A DNA stretch of 64,000 bases. Origin: Vitis vinifera (Eukaryota > Streptophyta > Magnoliopsida > Vitales > Vitaceae). Every line of letters begins with the position of its first letter. The first letter of the stretch is position 1. The translations under genes and the position numbers were made by a program. The notes below the pieces were generated by a model that saw nothing but the letters and a program-made list of their open reading frames with translations, was not told the origin of the DNA and made no database searches. Location: assembly GCF_030704535.1 (NCBI RefSeq), contig NC_081810.1:310501-374500 (forward strand), read 5' to 3'. Positions 1 to 12,419 of this stretch are shown in pieces.

Positions 1-275
1 CTAGTTGATATTGCAATATTGACCTCAAACAACCATGATTAGTGAAAGAAATCAAGTAATGCTATCTGCATTTTTGCATTGTCACAATGTTGTCTTACCA
101 GCAAACTATTTGTGAGCATAACCATTGGATAATCACATATCTGATGGAGTGAACTTTTATATTTTCTGTAATATTTGGCTGTGGTAATTGTTGTAATTTG
201 TTGTTTGACAAAGACATATTTGTGAATGCAGGAACATTTCTTCTAAGGATTTTGGCCACTTTTTTATCTTTTCAG

Positions 276-3200
276 TGAAACTCACGCTGTCAATGGAAAT
301 TATTGGGTTTTCTGTGAGATTATCTTCCTCATTCCTATGGATTCAGATGTACAGGTTGGGGGTTTCATATGTAGACAGTACAGTTTCTCGAGAAGCAGAT
401 TTTGATTTAAGAAATAGTTTTTTGAATCCTACAACTCCTACTATAGTTAGACAATCCTCAGACTCCGATGAATTTTTAGGAGGCTCTATATATGATCCTG
501 CTTATTACTCATCACTTTTTGAAGATGGTCATGGTAATCAATATGAGGTAGGGTATCCTCCATTGACATGTAAAAGTATATGCATATTTAAGCTTGCTTA
601 GATGCTTCTATGTCAAAAGTTTCTATCAACTTATTGGGTTGAGATTTTATTGGCTCATTGTGCTTTAATTTAGTACTTTTCAAGTTCATGCAACTTGCCA
701 ATGAATGTTTCAGTTCTGCTTTTGTTTCTTGAATTCCTTCTTCTTTGTTTAAGGGCATACTTTTTTGGGCCATTTTTGTTACATTGACAAACTTGTATGT
801 TTTACCAAAAGGAAAATTTGGGTTTCATTTATAATGAGATACTTTATGGATAGGACAATAAGACACAAACTAGTGTCATAAGTCTTGAGAGTTTGGTTTT
901 GCAGATTTATGCATCAGTAACTTGGCCTAGTATACCTGTGAATTCTTATGGAAATAAACAGAAGATGGGTTATAACATCGAAAGAGAAAAGAAAAATCAA
1001 AGAAATTACTAAAAACATTAAAAATTAGGAAAATTATAGGCTACGATAGCATTATAAAGCTGAGCATTCTAGGAAAAGCATTACTAAGTCAAAGGGCTTG
1101 TTTGTGTTGCAATAAAATGAATCATGGTAAGTTATGCATTTTCAATCAAAATTCCATCAGATTAGCCAAATTGCTGACTCAGTTCTGGAGAATAAATTCT
1201 CTGATTATATTGGATTTTTAAAATTTCCAAAAGCAAAGTTTTTCTTTCTTCTGAAATGTGTGAGAATGACTAGTGAATCTCACTTATTTTTATTCTCGAC
1301 TGGAAGCTGAAAATCTCACACCTTAGGTCTGTCTAATCTATGTAAAGACACTGTGACTGCCTCCTGCCTCCACTAGTATCACCACAGGTACTGCCACTGC
1401 CACAGTGCCATAACCACTTCCACTACCAGGCCCATTGCCACTATTACCATCTGCTCCCTCCCCCCAGCCGTGTGCCTTCAAATGACTACAGTTGTGATTC
1501 CTGATGCCGCCAATTGTAGCTTACCACTGCAGCCATTGTTATTGTCCACTATTAACTATTATCATCACCATTAGCATTGCTGGCTAACATCACCAAAGGC
1601 CTGCCAATGTCACATACCCCGCTACTGTCATGCTTATTGACAACACTGGATCATCAACTAACATGATCATGATCGTGACCACCAACTATGTTGCTTGAGC
1701 TATTTGCTGATGCTGTCTCAACCATTGGTGCCACCTTCACCTCTGCCTTCTGTGCCACCAACAAACTATCATTACCAATCACACAATTCCTGCATAATTT
1801 GCCATTTTATAATCAGGGAATTACATTTTTCATTATAAATGTAAATCTTGATTGTTATTCATTTTTTACAAGTTCTCTTTCAAACTTGTAAATCTTGCTT
1901 GCTATTTATTTTCATTATAAATAAGTGTCTATCAATTTGAGGCCATTCTTGTGATTGGAGTGCAGGGTCAGAATTATATGGCTGAGGTTGGCTCTACGTC
2001 TGCTGCTGGATCTTCTCCTCAACTGAAAGCATCCATAGGCAGATCTTTCCAGGCTGTAGATGTGAGTAACCATCCACTGTCTTTAATTTCTTATATACCT
2101 CTGGTCATGATGTCAATCTATAGGATTTTTGTGTTCCATGAGATTTTGATCTTAAAATTAACCCCACCAGACACCATGGTCAAATGGTTATCTTGAATAG
2201 TACCCATTATAAAAGAATCAAGTAGGTGGCTATGGTTATGACACAAACAAGATCAAAATAAACCCGAATTCACCAATTCATTGTCATTTCCCACAATTTT
2301 GTATTATTTTTTTAGTCTTATTCATTGTCATTATCTCCCCAGTATGACTGAAACCTGGAATCAGTTTAAACCAAACCCAGCATTCTGTCTCCAGAACCAA
2401 AGGATCTCTGATGCAGATCAAAGACAAAGTTGAGTGTTAGATTGAGGGAGAAGTTTATTTTTTCACATCATATTCTTCTTATTCTATAACTTCTATTATA
2501 AGCATGCTAATTTGAATTATTGATCTAAAATGGTAGTTTCTAACCTTCTGAGCCTCTTATAACAAGCCCTTTATTTACCTATCAAAAAAAAAAAAAAATT
2601 TACCCATGGGGTGTCCTAATTCTTGTCACAACTATGCGTGCAATGCATATTGATGAATTTTCATGTTCAATTCAATTCTGAGTTTCTGATATGCTCTGAA
2701 CCTACAAGTAGTATATTTAAAAGAGATGGCTATAGTCATTTTTCTCCATGTTTTCGATATTGGAACTACATTGTGTTCACATTTAACTCAATTAGTTATC
2801 CTGTCTTCCTCATAAGAGTCAATATTCTCATTTAACAAGAAAAGGAAAATGTTTTCAATGCCCAGGACTATTAGTAGATATGTTGTATTTGTCTGAACTT
2901 GACTTGAGTACCTTGTTCTGATTAACCTGAGTGACCCCAGCTTAAGAAATCTTTGGAATGGTGGTATTCTATGTATTGGTTGGCTTTAAGGTAACATGAC
3001 TCCGACACTTCATTTTTGAAATAGGTGTTTGAGTTGATGGTTTGAGATGGCTATGATTTTCAAACTGCATTTGCATGGGTTATGTTTAGTTCTTGGAAAG
3101 TACTAGGGAAAGAAAAAAACATCGAGGAAAATAATTTTTTCATGTTTGTTATTATTATGGAAAATATGAAAGAAAGTAAAAAATAATTAAAATTAATAAG

Positions 3201-3936
3201 AAACTTATATATTTTTAAATTATTTAATCTCTTTATATAGAACAGTTAAATAAGTGAAATGAGCTTGAAGTAAGATATAAAAATAATTTATTAACTTTAA
3301 ATCTATTTTTTATTTTCTTTCACTTTTTCTTTCCTTTTGTTTTTATTCTTTATTTTCTTTTCTGTGCATTTTCCCAAAAACTTTTCAAAAACCAAACATA
3401 GCCATGTAGTTCCATGACCAGCTATGAATCTTCCAAATAGGATCATCTGCTGATTTCATTTTAGTCATCCAGTTTTACAATCCACACTGCTGCCTCTGCT
3501 TTTTGCTTGCTTATCTCATATGCTGCTTCAGTTTTCCTAGTTTCATTAGCAAGGGAGCAGAGAAAATTGTTTGTGATTGCCCTGCTTTTATTCATGTCAA
3601 TTGTAACTGAAGCACTCGGGTTAGAAATTCCAAGCCCCACCATTTTTTTGGTCTCGATCACTGAGTTGGTATTTGTTGGCATGATGGATTTAATCGTGGG
3701 TTCTGTCATATGCATCTAAATTTTGCTGAATTATTAATCCTCAACAAGAACATATCTTGTGTAATTGAAATCTAGATTGACTGAAAAACTCCATTTATTG
3801 TAGTGTCAATTCATGGCCTTATGTGCTGTTACTGTTTTCAGCCCAGTTAAGAAGCTCATTGCTTTTCATTATTGCTTATTGCTATACTCCATGTTTGCAG
3901 GTTGAGACTGCCATATGCAATCGGCAGAAGAACTGA
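276..3936 (+). CDS. 3' exons of an unidentified plant protein gene (partial)
   Basis: I do not recognise this gene. Three phase-compatible exons can be joined: 276-547 (after a polypyrimidine tract and CAG; donor GAG|GTAGGG), 1966-2061 (after TGCAG; donor GAT|GTGAGT) and 3901-3936 (after TTTGCAG, ending in TGA). The encoded tail is hydrophilic and rich in Ser, Asp and Gly. It includes the stretch READFDLRNSFLNP, then DPAYYSSLFEDG, then GSTSAAGSSPQLKASIGRSF, and ends VETAICNRQKN. No domain, membrane segment or catalytic motif is visible. The exact 5' boundary of the first exon is uncertain: CAG sites near 355 or 380 could also be used. Upstream exons lie outside the window. The 3' UTR probably runs to about 4.2 kb. 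Exon phases agree (0 at both internal junctions), which is the main support. Confidence 0.45.
1330..1770. repeat. degenerate C-rich CCA/CAC triplet region in an intron
   Basis: Within the intron between the first two visible exons of the left-edge gene, about 440 bp is rich in GCCACTACC-like triplets, such as ACTGCCACTGCCAC and ACCACTTCCACTACC. Its composition contrasts sharply with the AT-rich flanks. It looks like a decayed microsatellite or minisatellite. No reading frame continues through it and no coding role is suggested. Confidence 0.4.
3078..3403. mobile_element. MITE, family A, copy 1
   Basis: A 326-bp AT-rich non-coding element whose ends are inverted repeats. It opens GGTTATGTTTAGTTCTTGG and closes AAAAACCAAACATAGCC. 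The same ends and a similar interior recur at 31557-31884, 33297-33650 and 38060-38380. An ATG triplet flanks both ends (3075-3077 and 3404-3406), consistent with a 3-bp target duplication as in PIF/Harbinger (Tourist-like) MITEs. It sits in the last intron of the left-edge gene. Being non-autonomous, it encodes nothing. Confidence 0.65.
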
Positions 3937-4249
3937 ATTCGAGTTGGGGGGAATGAAGAAAAAAGAAAGAAAGAAAAACGAAGGGAGATTTTAATGGGAG
4001 TATGTCATGTGTGAAATCTACGTGCTTGGCCCCACTCCTCGCACGCATCCATTTGTTTTGAGATTTGGTTTAACTCCATGCGGCCAGGGTTGCGACGGGG
4101 GAAGTGGGCTTTGTACAGTCATCATTTTTTGTTTCATTCTTTTTTCCAGGACAAGTGCTGCTAATATTTCATTGTGTAAAAGAAACCCGTCCTGCTTATC
4201 CTCCTGCAAGGACTCGTAAATTCCAAAGGTTTTGCCATATTAAAAGTCA

Positions 4250-6100
4250 TTATTTCACTTTCTAATCATGTACGTTAAACGCGGATCGGATCAGGACCTA
4301 AATGTCACATGCACTCACATTGGCATGTTGGGGTAGGTCTGCACCTGCACCGCTACTTGAGCATCCTTTCCTGGTGAAGAGGCCCAGGTTGGTGCACGTC
4401 TCTTTCCCTAAATTTGAAGCTCAGCTCTTACACTTTTTACCTGTTTCTCAGCCAGCTCTCTGTTGATTGTTTTTTCAATTAACAGAGGATATGTACAGAA
4501 TGGCTGTTAAAAAAACTATTGAAAAAGTAACGTTGTTTATGGGACTTAGTAACGTTCTTTTGAAACAATGGATTCATAGTAAAAAACAGTTTTAGTATGT
4601 TATTGTTGACTTGGTCATTTTTCATATTAAGGAAAAAAAAACTAATTTGGTTTCTACCATAAATTTCTTGTTTGAAAAGATGAATTTTTTGTAAAATAGA
4701 ATCTTGATATCATGCTTATCTTTGAAAATGACAAATTCAATATAAAAAAAACGAATTGAAATTTGTCTTTGAAGTATTGATATGAACCACGTTTTACACG
4801 ACTTCGAGTTTTGGGTGGTAGTTTGTTATCGTATTTTAATATTTTTTTTTTAAAAGGAAAAAAAAAAAAAAAAGAGGGAAGGTTAGAAAAACATGTAGTG
4901 GTTGGGTTAACCATCGGGGTGAATAGGTGGAGATTTTGGTGATAGGGTGGGGAGGTGTTGGGCGTTGTGGTTGTGGGATTTAATGGATGATGAGAGCAAA
5001 AGGAGGTGGGGCTGAAAGGGTGTGAAGGCCACGTGATGTGGATGGGCAATGTAACGCATAGAGAGAGCAGCATCGTGGAATGCGCACTAAAGAGCAAGCA
5101 AATAATAATGAATTAGACAATGTTATTATCGTTATTATTATTTTTATCATTAGTATGTTTGTGTACATGAAATCTGTTCATCCACTACTCCCAGCTCGTT
5201 CGTTCCTCACTCTCCTCTTTGTATTTTTCTCTCCCTTTTGTGAGTCCAAGGAAGTGTCCTTGAAAGCCTACTTCCCTCTTTCAGTTTTATTCTGAGTAAT
5301 TAAAATTTAGGATACAAAAGGTAACAAAATATGAACATGAAAAAGGTGTATACTAAAGTTTTAAGGGATTTTTTCTATAATCTATAATAATAATAAAAAA
5401 AAAAGTGTCATTCGATTATAAATTGTCACATATAAAATTTTGTAAATGATTTTATTTCTTTGTGTTTAAGTCTTGACAACATTATTCAATAGTACCACTA
5501 ATTTGAAAGATGTGGGAGAATGGAATGAATTCACTTTTTTGACATGTCATATCGCCCCCTAATTGGTCCTTGATCTTTGGAGGCCAAACAGATTCGGAAA
5601 AAATGTGAGAGTGAAGCCTCAAGAAAATTGTGGCTATTCTTGCATGCTTGCGTGGCACTTTAATGACCGTAGACTGTACTCATCACTACAAACGTTACTC
5701 TCTGTTGGTTTTAAATAATAAACTCAATTTAATTTAGTTTAATAATAATAATAAGCGATTTAAGTATACTTATTTTATTTCATATCATATAATCCATAAT
5801 ATGATATGAATAACTCCTGTTATAACTTATTTCAAATATATTATATTAATAATCTAAATATAAATTATTAAAAATTTGATCATCTTTACTTCTCTAGCTT
5901 CGTTTTTATATTTAAAAAAATCGAAATGATTAAAAAAAATGTTTCAAATTCCAGGGTTTTGGTCTGTTGGAGAGGGGCCAATAGGAGAGTGCCAGGCTGC
6001 CAGCCCATCTAGGAAACGCGTTTTGGGAAAAGCAAATATAGTTAATTAATCAAATTATTACCCAAATAACAAAAAGCTTCTAAATTAAAAATAAAAACCA
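4250..6100. other. intergenic region, no gene seen
   Basis: This lies between the 3' end of the left-edge gene and the leader of the RING gene. It is AT-rich with homopolymer runs (for example about 4845-4875) and holds only short open frames without recognisable protein features. The right part must contain the promoter of the RING gene, but I could not pick a convincing TATA box. Confidence 0.6.
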
Positions 6101-6106
6101 AAAAGG

Positions 6107-6554
6107 GTGTTGGGAGGACGCGGTTATGGGTTGAAATTGGTGACTGGTGGATCGCATCCATCCAAATTCAAAGCCACAGATTTCAGAAGAACAAAAGACT
6201 TTCTCTCCATCCCTTTGCACCTTCTTCCCTCTTCCCTCTTCCCTCTTTCCCCGTCCCCCGTCCCCCCTCCCCCCGTCCCAGCCACATCAGAAACAAAGAA
6301 AAAAAACAACTACTGTGGGTATTATTTTTTATTGTTAAATTGTTTGATTGTAAAAAAAGTCTGCTTCAACGTGTGAATAAATTGAGGGTTGCGTGTGAAT
6401 ATTGCTTCTTCTTGGTTTGTATGATACGATCCTCTGAATTTTGTTAGTTTTGCTTGTTGGGTTTGGTGGTAGGGGGTGGGCATTTCCAGCTGATTTTGTG
6501 GTGACTGCTGTTTGGATCGATCGCTTCATCTTGCGAGCTCTTCTTTCGTTTCAG
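6107..6554 (+). other. putative 5' leader exon of the RING-H2 gene
   Basis: A pyrimidine-rich stretch (CTTCCCTC repeats near 6225-6260) precedes a good donor, TTTCAG|GTAATC, at 6554/6555. A matching acceptor, CTTTGACAG, ends at 7109, 32 bp before the start codon. The roughly 555-bp intron between them is T-rich, with G-rich and T-only runs. A leader intron is common in this family. The transcript start is not determined, so the left limit is approximate. Confidence 0.45.
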
Positions 6555-7141
6555 GTAATCAACCCTTTGCTTGTTTCTTTCTCTTTTTTTTTTCTTTTTC
6601 TTTTTTTTCTTTTTTTGGGGGGGTGGGGGTGTGTGGGGGTGTGTGGTGGTGTTTCTGCTTTTGGATCTATTACATCGGCGTCTTTTTTTTCTTTTTTTTT
6701 TCTTTTTTTTTTTAAACATTTCATATATTCATCCATCCTTCTTTCTTTTTTCCTCTGATTTTTTGAAGTATTCCTCTGCCAAGTTGATCTGGGTGTTTCT
6801 TTGTTTAAGCTGTTGTTTCTGCTATCTGGGTTCATGGTTTATTATCATCTTTCTTGTTTTGTTGCTATTTTCTTGCCCCTAAATTGAAATCTTTCAATAA
6901 GGGAGCTATGGGGATGGGGTGGGGGTTTTCTTTTTTTTCTTTTTTTTTGGAATTTTTTTTGTGATGGTGGTGTTGGTGGGGTTCATAAGTTGGATCTGTG
7001 AAATTTTTCAAAAACAAAAATAAAAATAAAAATAATTCATTGGTTGTGATGTAGAGGTAGAGATTTGGGCTGTTTTATTATGTAATTTGGTGTTTGACTT
7101 CTTTGACAGATAAAAGGGGGTGTTTGGAAAGAGGGAATAAA

Positions 7142-8248
7142 ATGGAGGACGCAATGGGAGGAAGATACTGGTGCCATAGTTGCTCACAAGTGGTGAATCC
7201 CATCGCTGAAGCAGAGCCCAAGTGCCCCTTGTGTCAAGATGGATTCATTGAGGACATCGATGGCACTGCTTCAAGGGATCATAATGACTCCGACTCTGAT
7301 CTAGCTTCCGATCGAACCCTCTCTCTTTGGGCCCCAATCTTGTTGGGCATGATGGGTAATCCTCGTCGGCGCCGCAGATTCAGAAGAGAAGATATAGAAG
7401 ATGAGGAGGAGGACAATGAAGATGGTGAGGGTCGTAGAGGAGGAGAGACTGAACTTGATCGGGAACTTGATTCCATAATCAGGAGGAGAAGGAGAAGTTC
7501 TGCTACTATTCTCCAACTACTTCAAGGCATTAGAGCTGGAATGGTCTCTGAATCAGAGAATTCTGAAAATGATAGGGATAGGGATAGGGATAGAGAAAGA
7601 GAAAGGGAAAGAGAGCGCCTGATTCTAATAAATCCTTTCAATCAAACTATAATTGTTCAGGGTTCTTTTGATTCAAACCAGGCCCAAAATCAGAATCAAA
7701 ACACCATTGGCTCCCTGGGGGACTATTTCATTGGCCCCAGTTTAGATTTGTTGCTGCAACATTTAGCAGAAAATGATCCTAATAGATATGGGACACCACC
7801 GGCGCAAAAAGATGCAATTGAAGCAATGCCCACTGTGAAAATTAAGGAGAATTTGCAGTGTTCAGTGTGTTTGGATGACTTTGAGATTGGCGCTGAGGCA
7901 AGGGAGATGCCATGTAAGCATAAATTCCACAGTGGGTGTATTCTGCCATGGCTGGAGCTTCATAGCTCTTGTCCAGTCTGCAGGTTTCAGATAGCAGCTG
8001 ATGAATCCAAGCTTGATTCAGATGCTTCTCCGAATGTTAGCAGTAACAGTAGCGAGAGGAGTAACAATGGCCATGGTAGCAGTGAAGAGGGAGATGGGGA
8101 TGGGAGAAGTGGAAATGGCAGAAGGTCTACGTTCAGGTGGCCTTTTACCAGTTTATTTTCTTCCCAAGGATCACAAACTAGCAATGGGAATTCCTCATCA
8201 TCAGGAGCAAATGCACCAGGGAGTGCATCTAGGGCGAATGAGAATTGA
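7142..8248 (+). CDS. RING-H2 E3 ubiquitin-protein ligase with N-terminal zinc ribbon (RING1/SIRP1/BCA2-like)
   Basis: The 368-residue protein is encoded in one exon. An N-terminal zinc ribbon has C11-x2-C14 and C28-x2-C31 (YWCHSCSQ...CPLCQ). A C3H2C3 RING-H2 domain at 240-280 has zinc ligands C240, C243, C258, H260, H263, C266, C277 and C280. Known plant relatives (BCA2 zinc-finger ATL and RZF groups) are cytosolic or nuclear E3 ligases that recruit an E2 through the RING, often in stress responses. Between the domains lies a highly charged low-complexity segment: an acidic EDEEEDNED run, RR-rich patches, and alternating DR/ER repeats at about 140-155 encoded by a purine hexamer repeat. The C-terminus is Ser/Gly/Asn-rich. 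The ATG at 7142 is chosen because the frame upstream reads into a leader intron and begins with a non-ATG codon. The substrate is unknown. Confidence 0.93.
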   Translation: MEDAMGGRYWCHSCSQVVNPIAEAEPKCPLCQDGFIEDIDGTASRDHNDSDSDLASDRTLSLWAPILLGMMGNPRRRRRFRREDIEDEEEDNEDGEGRRGGETELDRELDSIIRRRRRSSATILQLLQGIRAGMVSESENSENDRDRDRDRERERERERLILINPFNQTIIVQGSFDSNQAQNQNQNTIGSLGDYFIGPSLDLLLQHLAENDPNRYGTPPAQKDAIEAMPTVKIKENLQCSVCLDDFEIGAEAREMPCKHKFHSGCILPWLELHSSCPVCRFQIAADESKLDSDASPNVSSNSSERSNNGHGSSEEGDGDGRSGNGRRSTFRWPFTSLFSSQGSQTSNGNSSSSGANAPGSASRANEN

Positions 8249-9281
8249 GTACATCTTACTTGACTTTTATCATCTTCTCCCCCTTTATGTTGTTTGCCTT
8301 GTGTACATATTTTTTTTTTTTTTTTCTTCACTTGCCAAACATGAATGAATCTTGAATGGAAGAACAAATTGTGATTATCGGGTGTATCTATACATATTTT
8401 GCCCTTGGATTTCACCTCTTCTTTGCTTGTACTTACGGCTGCTTTGAAAGGTTCAACAAATATTGTTAATGCGAATGGATTGATTATCTTCCTCTTTGAA
8501 TTGGTAAGGAAGTGGACCAGACTCTTCAGCACCGAAGAGAGTCGTCTCTGACTCTTCCCATTAACTCCCCAGCTGGAAGATGTTGAATCTGTGTAACCTC
8601 TTAATTGTTTTTTTCTTGTGGAAACTTGAAAGAAAGGTTTGTAATAACACATCTCCATCACTCCCTACCTAACCTTTTACCATTCACAAATAAAAAACCC
8701 CTCAAGTTGCCGACAGGCAAAGTCGTCATCCCACAACCGTTCCACCATTCTTGAATTCCATTTTTCATTTTTCATTTGAAAAAAATTAATTAATCCGTCT
8801 TGTCAATTTGTTTGGTTAGAAGTTTGAACCGCCTTCTTCTTTATTACATTTTCATTTTCTTTGGTCCTTTGGGCTCCCTCCAGCTCCAGGTCGCTTTTCC
8901 TTTTAGGTTGCTTTTGCCTTTGGCTACTGAAAAGAACAGAACAGGGGTACAGGGGTACAGGGGTTGCTCTTGTGCCTTGCCTTTGCTTTCAAAACAAAGA
9001 AAAGACACAGAATTCCCATTCAAATGATGACCCAACAGTCAACGGTATCAAAGAATACTCTATTGTTAGCAAAATCACATTGATAACAACTATCAGAGTT
9101 CCTTTAGGCAAAAAATTGGAACCAGGACAAAGCCCTAGTTCAGGACTCGGACAGAAACTACTATTCAGCATATGGAGTCTTCTCCACCAAAAAAATTGTG
9201 GCAAACTGGCAAAATTAGAAGCACTTTTTCCCCTTCAGTAGGGAAAGGGAAAACAGATAGCTGGTCATAGCGGAAACAATA
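8249..9281. other. convergent 3' region between RING gene and pyruvate kinase
   Basis: This holds the 3' UTRs of two convergent genes. The RING gene's trailer probably extends to about 8.65 kb, and pyruvate kinase's lies left of 9282 on the minus strand. A short ACAGGGGT tandem repeat occurs near 8940-8962. No independent gene is seen. Confidence 0.6.
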
Positions 9282-12200
9282 TCACTTCACGGTCAAGATC
9301 TTGATCACAGATGCAGAACCAACGCGGTGCAGAGCCACGAGGGAATCTCCTTTCTTGCAGAATCCCTTTGCCTTGGCATGTTGAATGGCAAACTCCAGTG
9401 CTTCCTCTGTTGTCTCTGCATGAGAAGCCCTAGCAGATGCAGCACTTAAAACTGGAACCAGACCCCGGAAAATGAGGCTATGCCTTGCTGGAGCTTCATC
9501 ACTGCATGACCAATCAAAGGAATCGGTCTTTATCTCAGGGACAACCACAGACAAAATGGGCATGCCCGGCCTGTACTTAGCCACCAGTTTTGCAGTACTT
9601 CCTCCTCTGGTTAAGACCAATATGAGAGCTGCTCTTGCCGAGTTGGCTGTTCTAACTGCCGAAGCAGCCAGGCTCTCCAATGGGCTCATGGGTACGGGGG
9701 CATTTTTCATGATCCTTTTGAAGACATCTCCATAGTCGAGTGTGCTCTCTGCTTCGATGCATATTTTTGCCATGGTCCGAACTGCAAGTTCTGGGTAAGC
9801 TCCAGCAGCTGTTTCACCACTCAGCATCACACAGTCTGTACCATCAAGAACTGCATTGGCAACATCAGTGGCTTCAGCTCGAGTTGGCCGGGGAGATTTG
9901 ATCATGGACTCCAGCATCTGGGTTGCAGTCACAACAGGCTTTCCTTGAATGTTGCACTTGTAGACCATCACTTTCTGGGCTAAAAATATCTTTTCTATTG
10001 GGATTTCCATTCCCAGATCACCTCGTGCCACCATAAATGCATCTGAATTTGCAAGGATTTCATCAAAATTTGCCACCCCTTCTTGATTTTCAACCTACCA
10101 AACAAATTTTAAAGCAAATACCAGGCATCAGAAATGAGAAAGATTACTCTACTGTAAATTCACAACTTAATTAAACCTTCAATTTTTTTCTGTAAAAATC
10201 AAGCTACCTTCGACATGAGGAGGATATTCTTGGCATGCTTCCCCAGCAGCTTCCGAACCTCAACAAGATCTGAACCTTTGCGCACAAAAGACAGAGCAAT
10301 CATGTCAATTTTATTGGGAACTCCCCAGTTTAGGATATCTTCCTTGTCTTTCTCTGTCAAAGTTGGAAGATCAACGATGACCCCTGGAAGATTAACATTC
10401 TTCCTCTCGCCAAGAACAGCAGAATTCTCGCAGCGGCAGCAAACCAAACCCTTTTGTTTATCACAAGATAGGACTGTGAATGTGATGGTGCCATCAGCAC
10501 AGAGTATGACACTATCAGGTTTTACATCTTCAGCCAACTTTTTGTAGCTCATGCAAATCATTTTCTCATCACCCTTTATGTTATAGTCAGTGGATATGGT
10601 GATCTCTTGGCCTTGCTTCAGATGGATGGGCTTTTCATCCTTCAAAAACCCGGTTCGAATTTCTGGACCCTGTTTGACATTTGCAGATGAAATAAACAAT
10701 TGGGAAAATTCCACTTTAATTTTTTAGTTCTCAATTTGATGATACCATAACCACAAAGAAGCTCGTCATGAGAGATGGCTAGGCTAGCTAGCTTGGATCA
10801 CAGAAAAAACCAAAGAAACAGACAACAGGGCCAAAGAACAAGCAAAAAAAACATAACATAACAAAACACCACCACCCCTGCTTCCAACATCATCTCAAAC
10901 ACTGCAAAAAACTGCTTTTGGTGCTTGATGATTTAACAATGTTTTGATTGCAATTGCCAAGAAAGCTACCGATTTAGGAATCAAAAAACCAGCCAACAGT
11001 ACTACAACAACTTAAATTGGCCCCTTATTAATAAGCTTTTAATCCTACATAAACGATAACATTTTTACTAATGCTTGTTTCAAATAAGCAACAACAATGA
11101 TTAAAATAACTGAAATCCAATCAAGCAGTCTGAGGCAGATGGTCAAATTTGAGTTTATGAGTCAATTCCTAGGAGAACAAAAGGAGATAAAAGGCAAAAC
11201 AGGAGATTATTTTCATGTTGAAGCAGTGGGGTGAAATTGATAGAGGTGGTGAACTATTGAGCAAGTGGACAACATCGGGGTATGACTACTGCTAAGCCCA
11301 TTTTCTCACCAAACAGTCAGCCACAGTATTTTCAGGAATTAGGATTATACATATAGACTCTGTTTTCATTCATGACTAGATTAGGAAAATGGAAACCAAA
11401 CCCCCTTCTATGATTACAAAATTCAAACTTGGCATGACAAGTGGAAAAGTAATTAATCAGGAAATATATACAGAATGCTTAGTAAAGGGAAACAAGAATA
11501 GAAGAAAATTAGGACATGTTTGATGATACTTTTTAAAACACTTGAGATCACTTCTCAACAACAGTTGTTACTGTTTTTAGTTTTTACATATGAAAAATTG
11601 TTTCTTTTAACTTTATTCTTCATTCTTAATTGTTTTTTACTTTTTACATATGAAGAACCATTTTCTCAACTTGTTCTCCATTCTCTACTGTTTTTAAATA
11701 TGAAAAACAATTTTTTTTTTTTTTAATTCTCCACAAAGGTTTTGTCCGCTTGTAAATAATGGAGAAAATCCACAACAACTTAAATTTGTCATACAAAATA
11801 TTTTCGAAACAAATTCCCGAAATAATATATTCTCTTAAAAGAAGAATGCTTTTTTTTTTTTTGGTTCTGATAAACGTAAAACTGTTATCAACGTTTTCAA
11901 ACAGATCCTCAGCCCGCAGATGCAGGGAAACAAACAGAAAAGCTGTTGTGAGAAATCATTTGCATTCAAATGAATGAAACCTCTAACTGTTGTGAATTTC
12001 TATAGACACACAGATATATGTATATAGATGGATGAAAACGTTAATTTCCAAGAAGATCTAAAAAAGAGAACAGACGGAAACAAAGGAGAAGGGAGAAAGG
12101 CAATGGATGGATGGATGAATAAATGAAAAGAAGAAGAAGAGAGAGAGAGAGAGAGAGAGAGAGAATGGAAAACCTTGGTATCGAGCATAACAGCACATAG

Positions 12201-12419
12201 AATACCGGTGGAGTCCATGGCGGCGCGGAGGTTACTAAGGGTTTCCAGGTGATATTCATGGGAGCCATGGGAGAAGTTGAATCTGGCAACGTTCATTCCG
12301 GCCCTCAAGAGCTTCTCGAGCATGGGCACCGATCTACACGCTGGCCCTAGCGTGCACACGATCTTCGTCTTGGGCCTCTTCTCCACATCCACCACCACCG
12401 TTTTCTTCTCCATCGCCAT
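9282..12419 (-). CDS. pyruvate kinase, cytosolic isozyme
   Basis: This enzyme converts phosphoenolpyruvate and ADP to pyruvate and ATP, the last step of cytosolic glycolysis. Three exons join in phase 0: 12419-12174, 10669-10208 and 10094-9282, giving 506 residues, the usual length for plant cytosolic forms. Visible motifs are KTKIVCTLGPA near the start, the substrate-site NFSHG at 48-52, the exon junction LDTK|GPEIRTG, the K-containing stretch KIDMIALSFVRKGSDL, and the family signature region MVARGDLGMEIP at about 257-268. MLESMIKSPRPTRAE and LSGETAAGAYP follow. No transit peptide precedes the catalytic barrel, which argues for the cytosol. The start MAMEKK uses the first ATG. The gene is convergent with the RING gene. 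Intron 1 is 1.5 kb and carries a (GA)n microsatellite and a possible MITE. All splice sites are GT-AG. Confidence 0.96.
11516..11912. mobile_element. possible MITE in pyruvate kinase intron 1
   Basis: An AT-rich block opens near CATGTTTGATGATA and closes near CAACGTTTTCAAACAG, so the ends are weakly inverted (TGTTTGA / TCAAACA). Internal repeats of TTTACATATGAA occur two or three times. It has no coding capacity. The boundaries and the family are uncertain. Confidence 0.3.
12139..12164. repeat. (GA)13 microsatellite in pyruvate kinase intron 1
   Basis: An uninterrupted GA dinucleotide run, read as CT on the sense strand of the gene. It lies 10 bp inside the intron from the exon-1 donor, in the region that could affect splicing. 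Confidence 0.9.

Noticed and set aside
4654-5295. Overlapping open frames on both strands
   Set aside because: Low-complexity composition and mutual overlap; no supporting motif.
6441-6882. Several open frames of about 100 codons in both strands
   Set aside because: They are poly-Phe/poly-Lys translations of T-rich runs in the leader intron.
7987-8661. 224-codon open frame on the minus strand
   Set aside because: It is antisense to the RING gene's Ser/Gly-rich end and 3' UTR, with no domain; the sense frame carries the zinc ligands.
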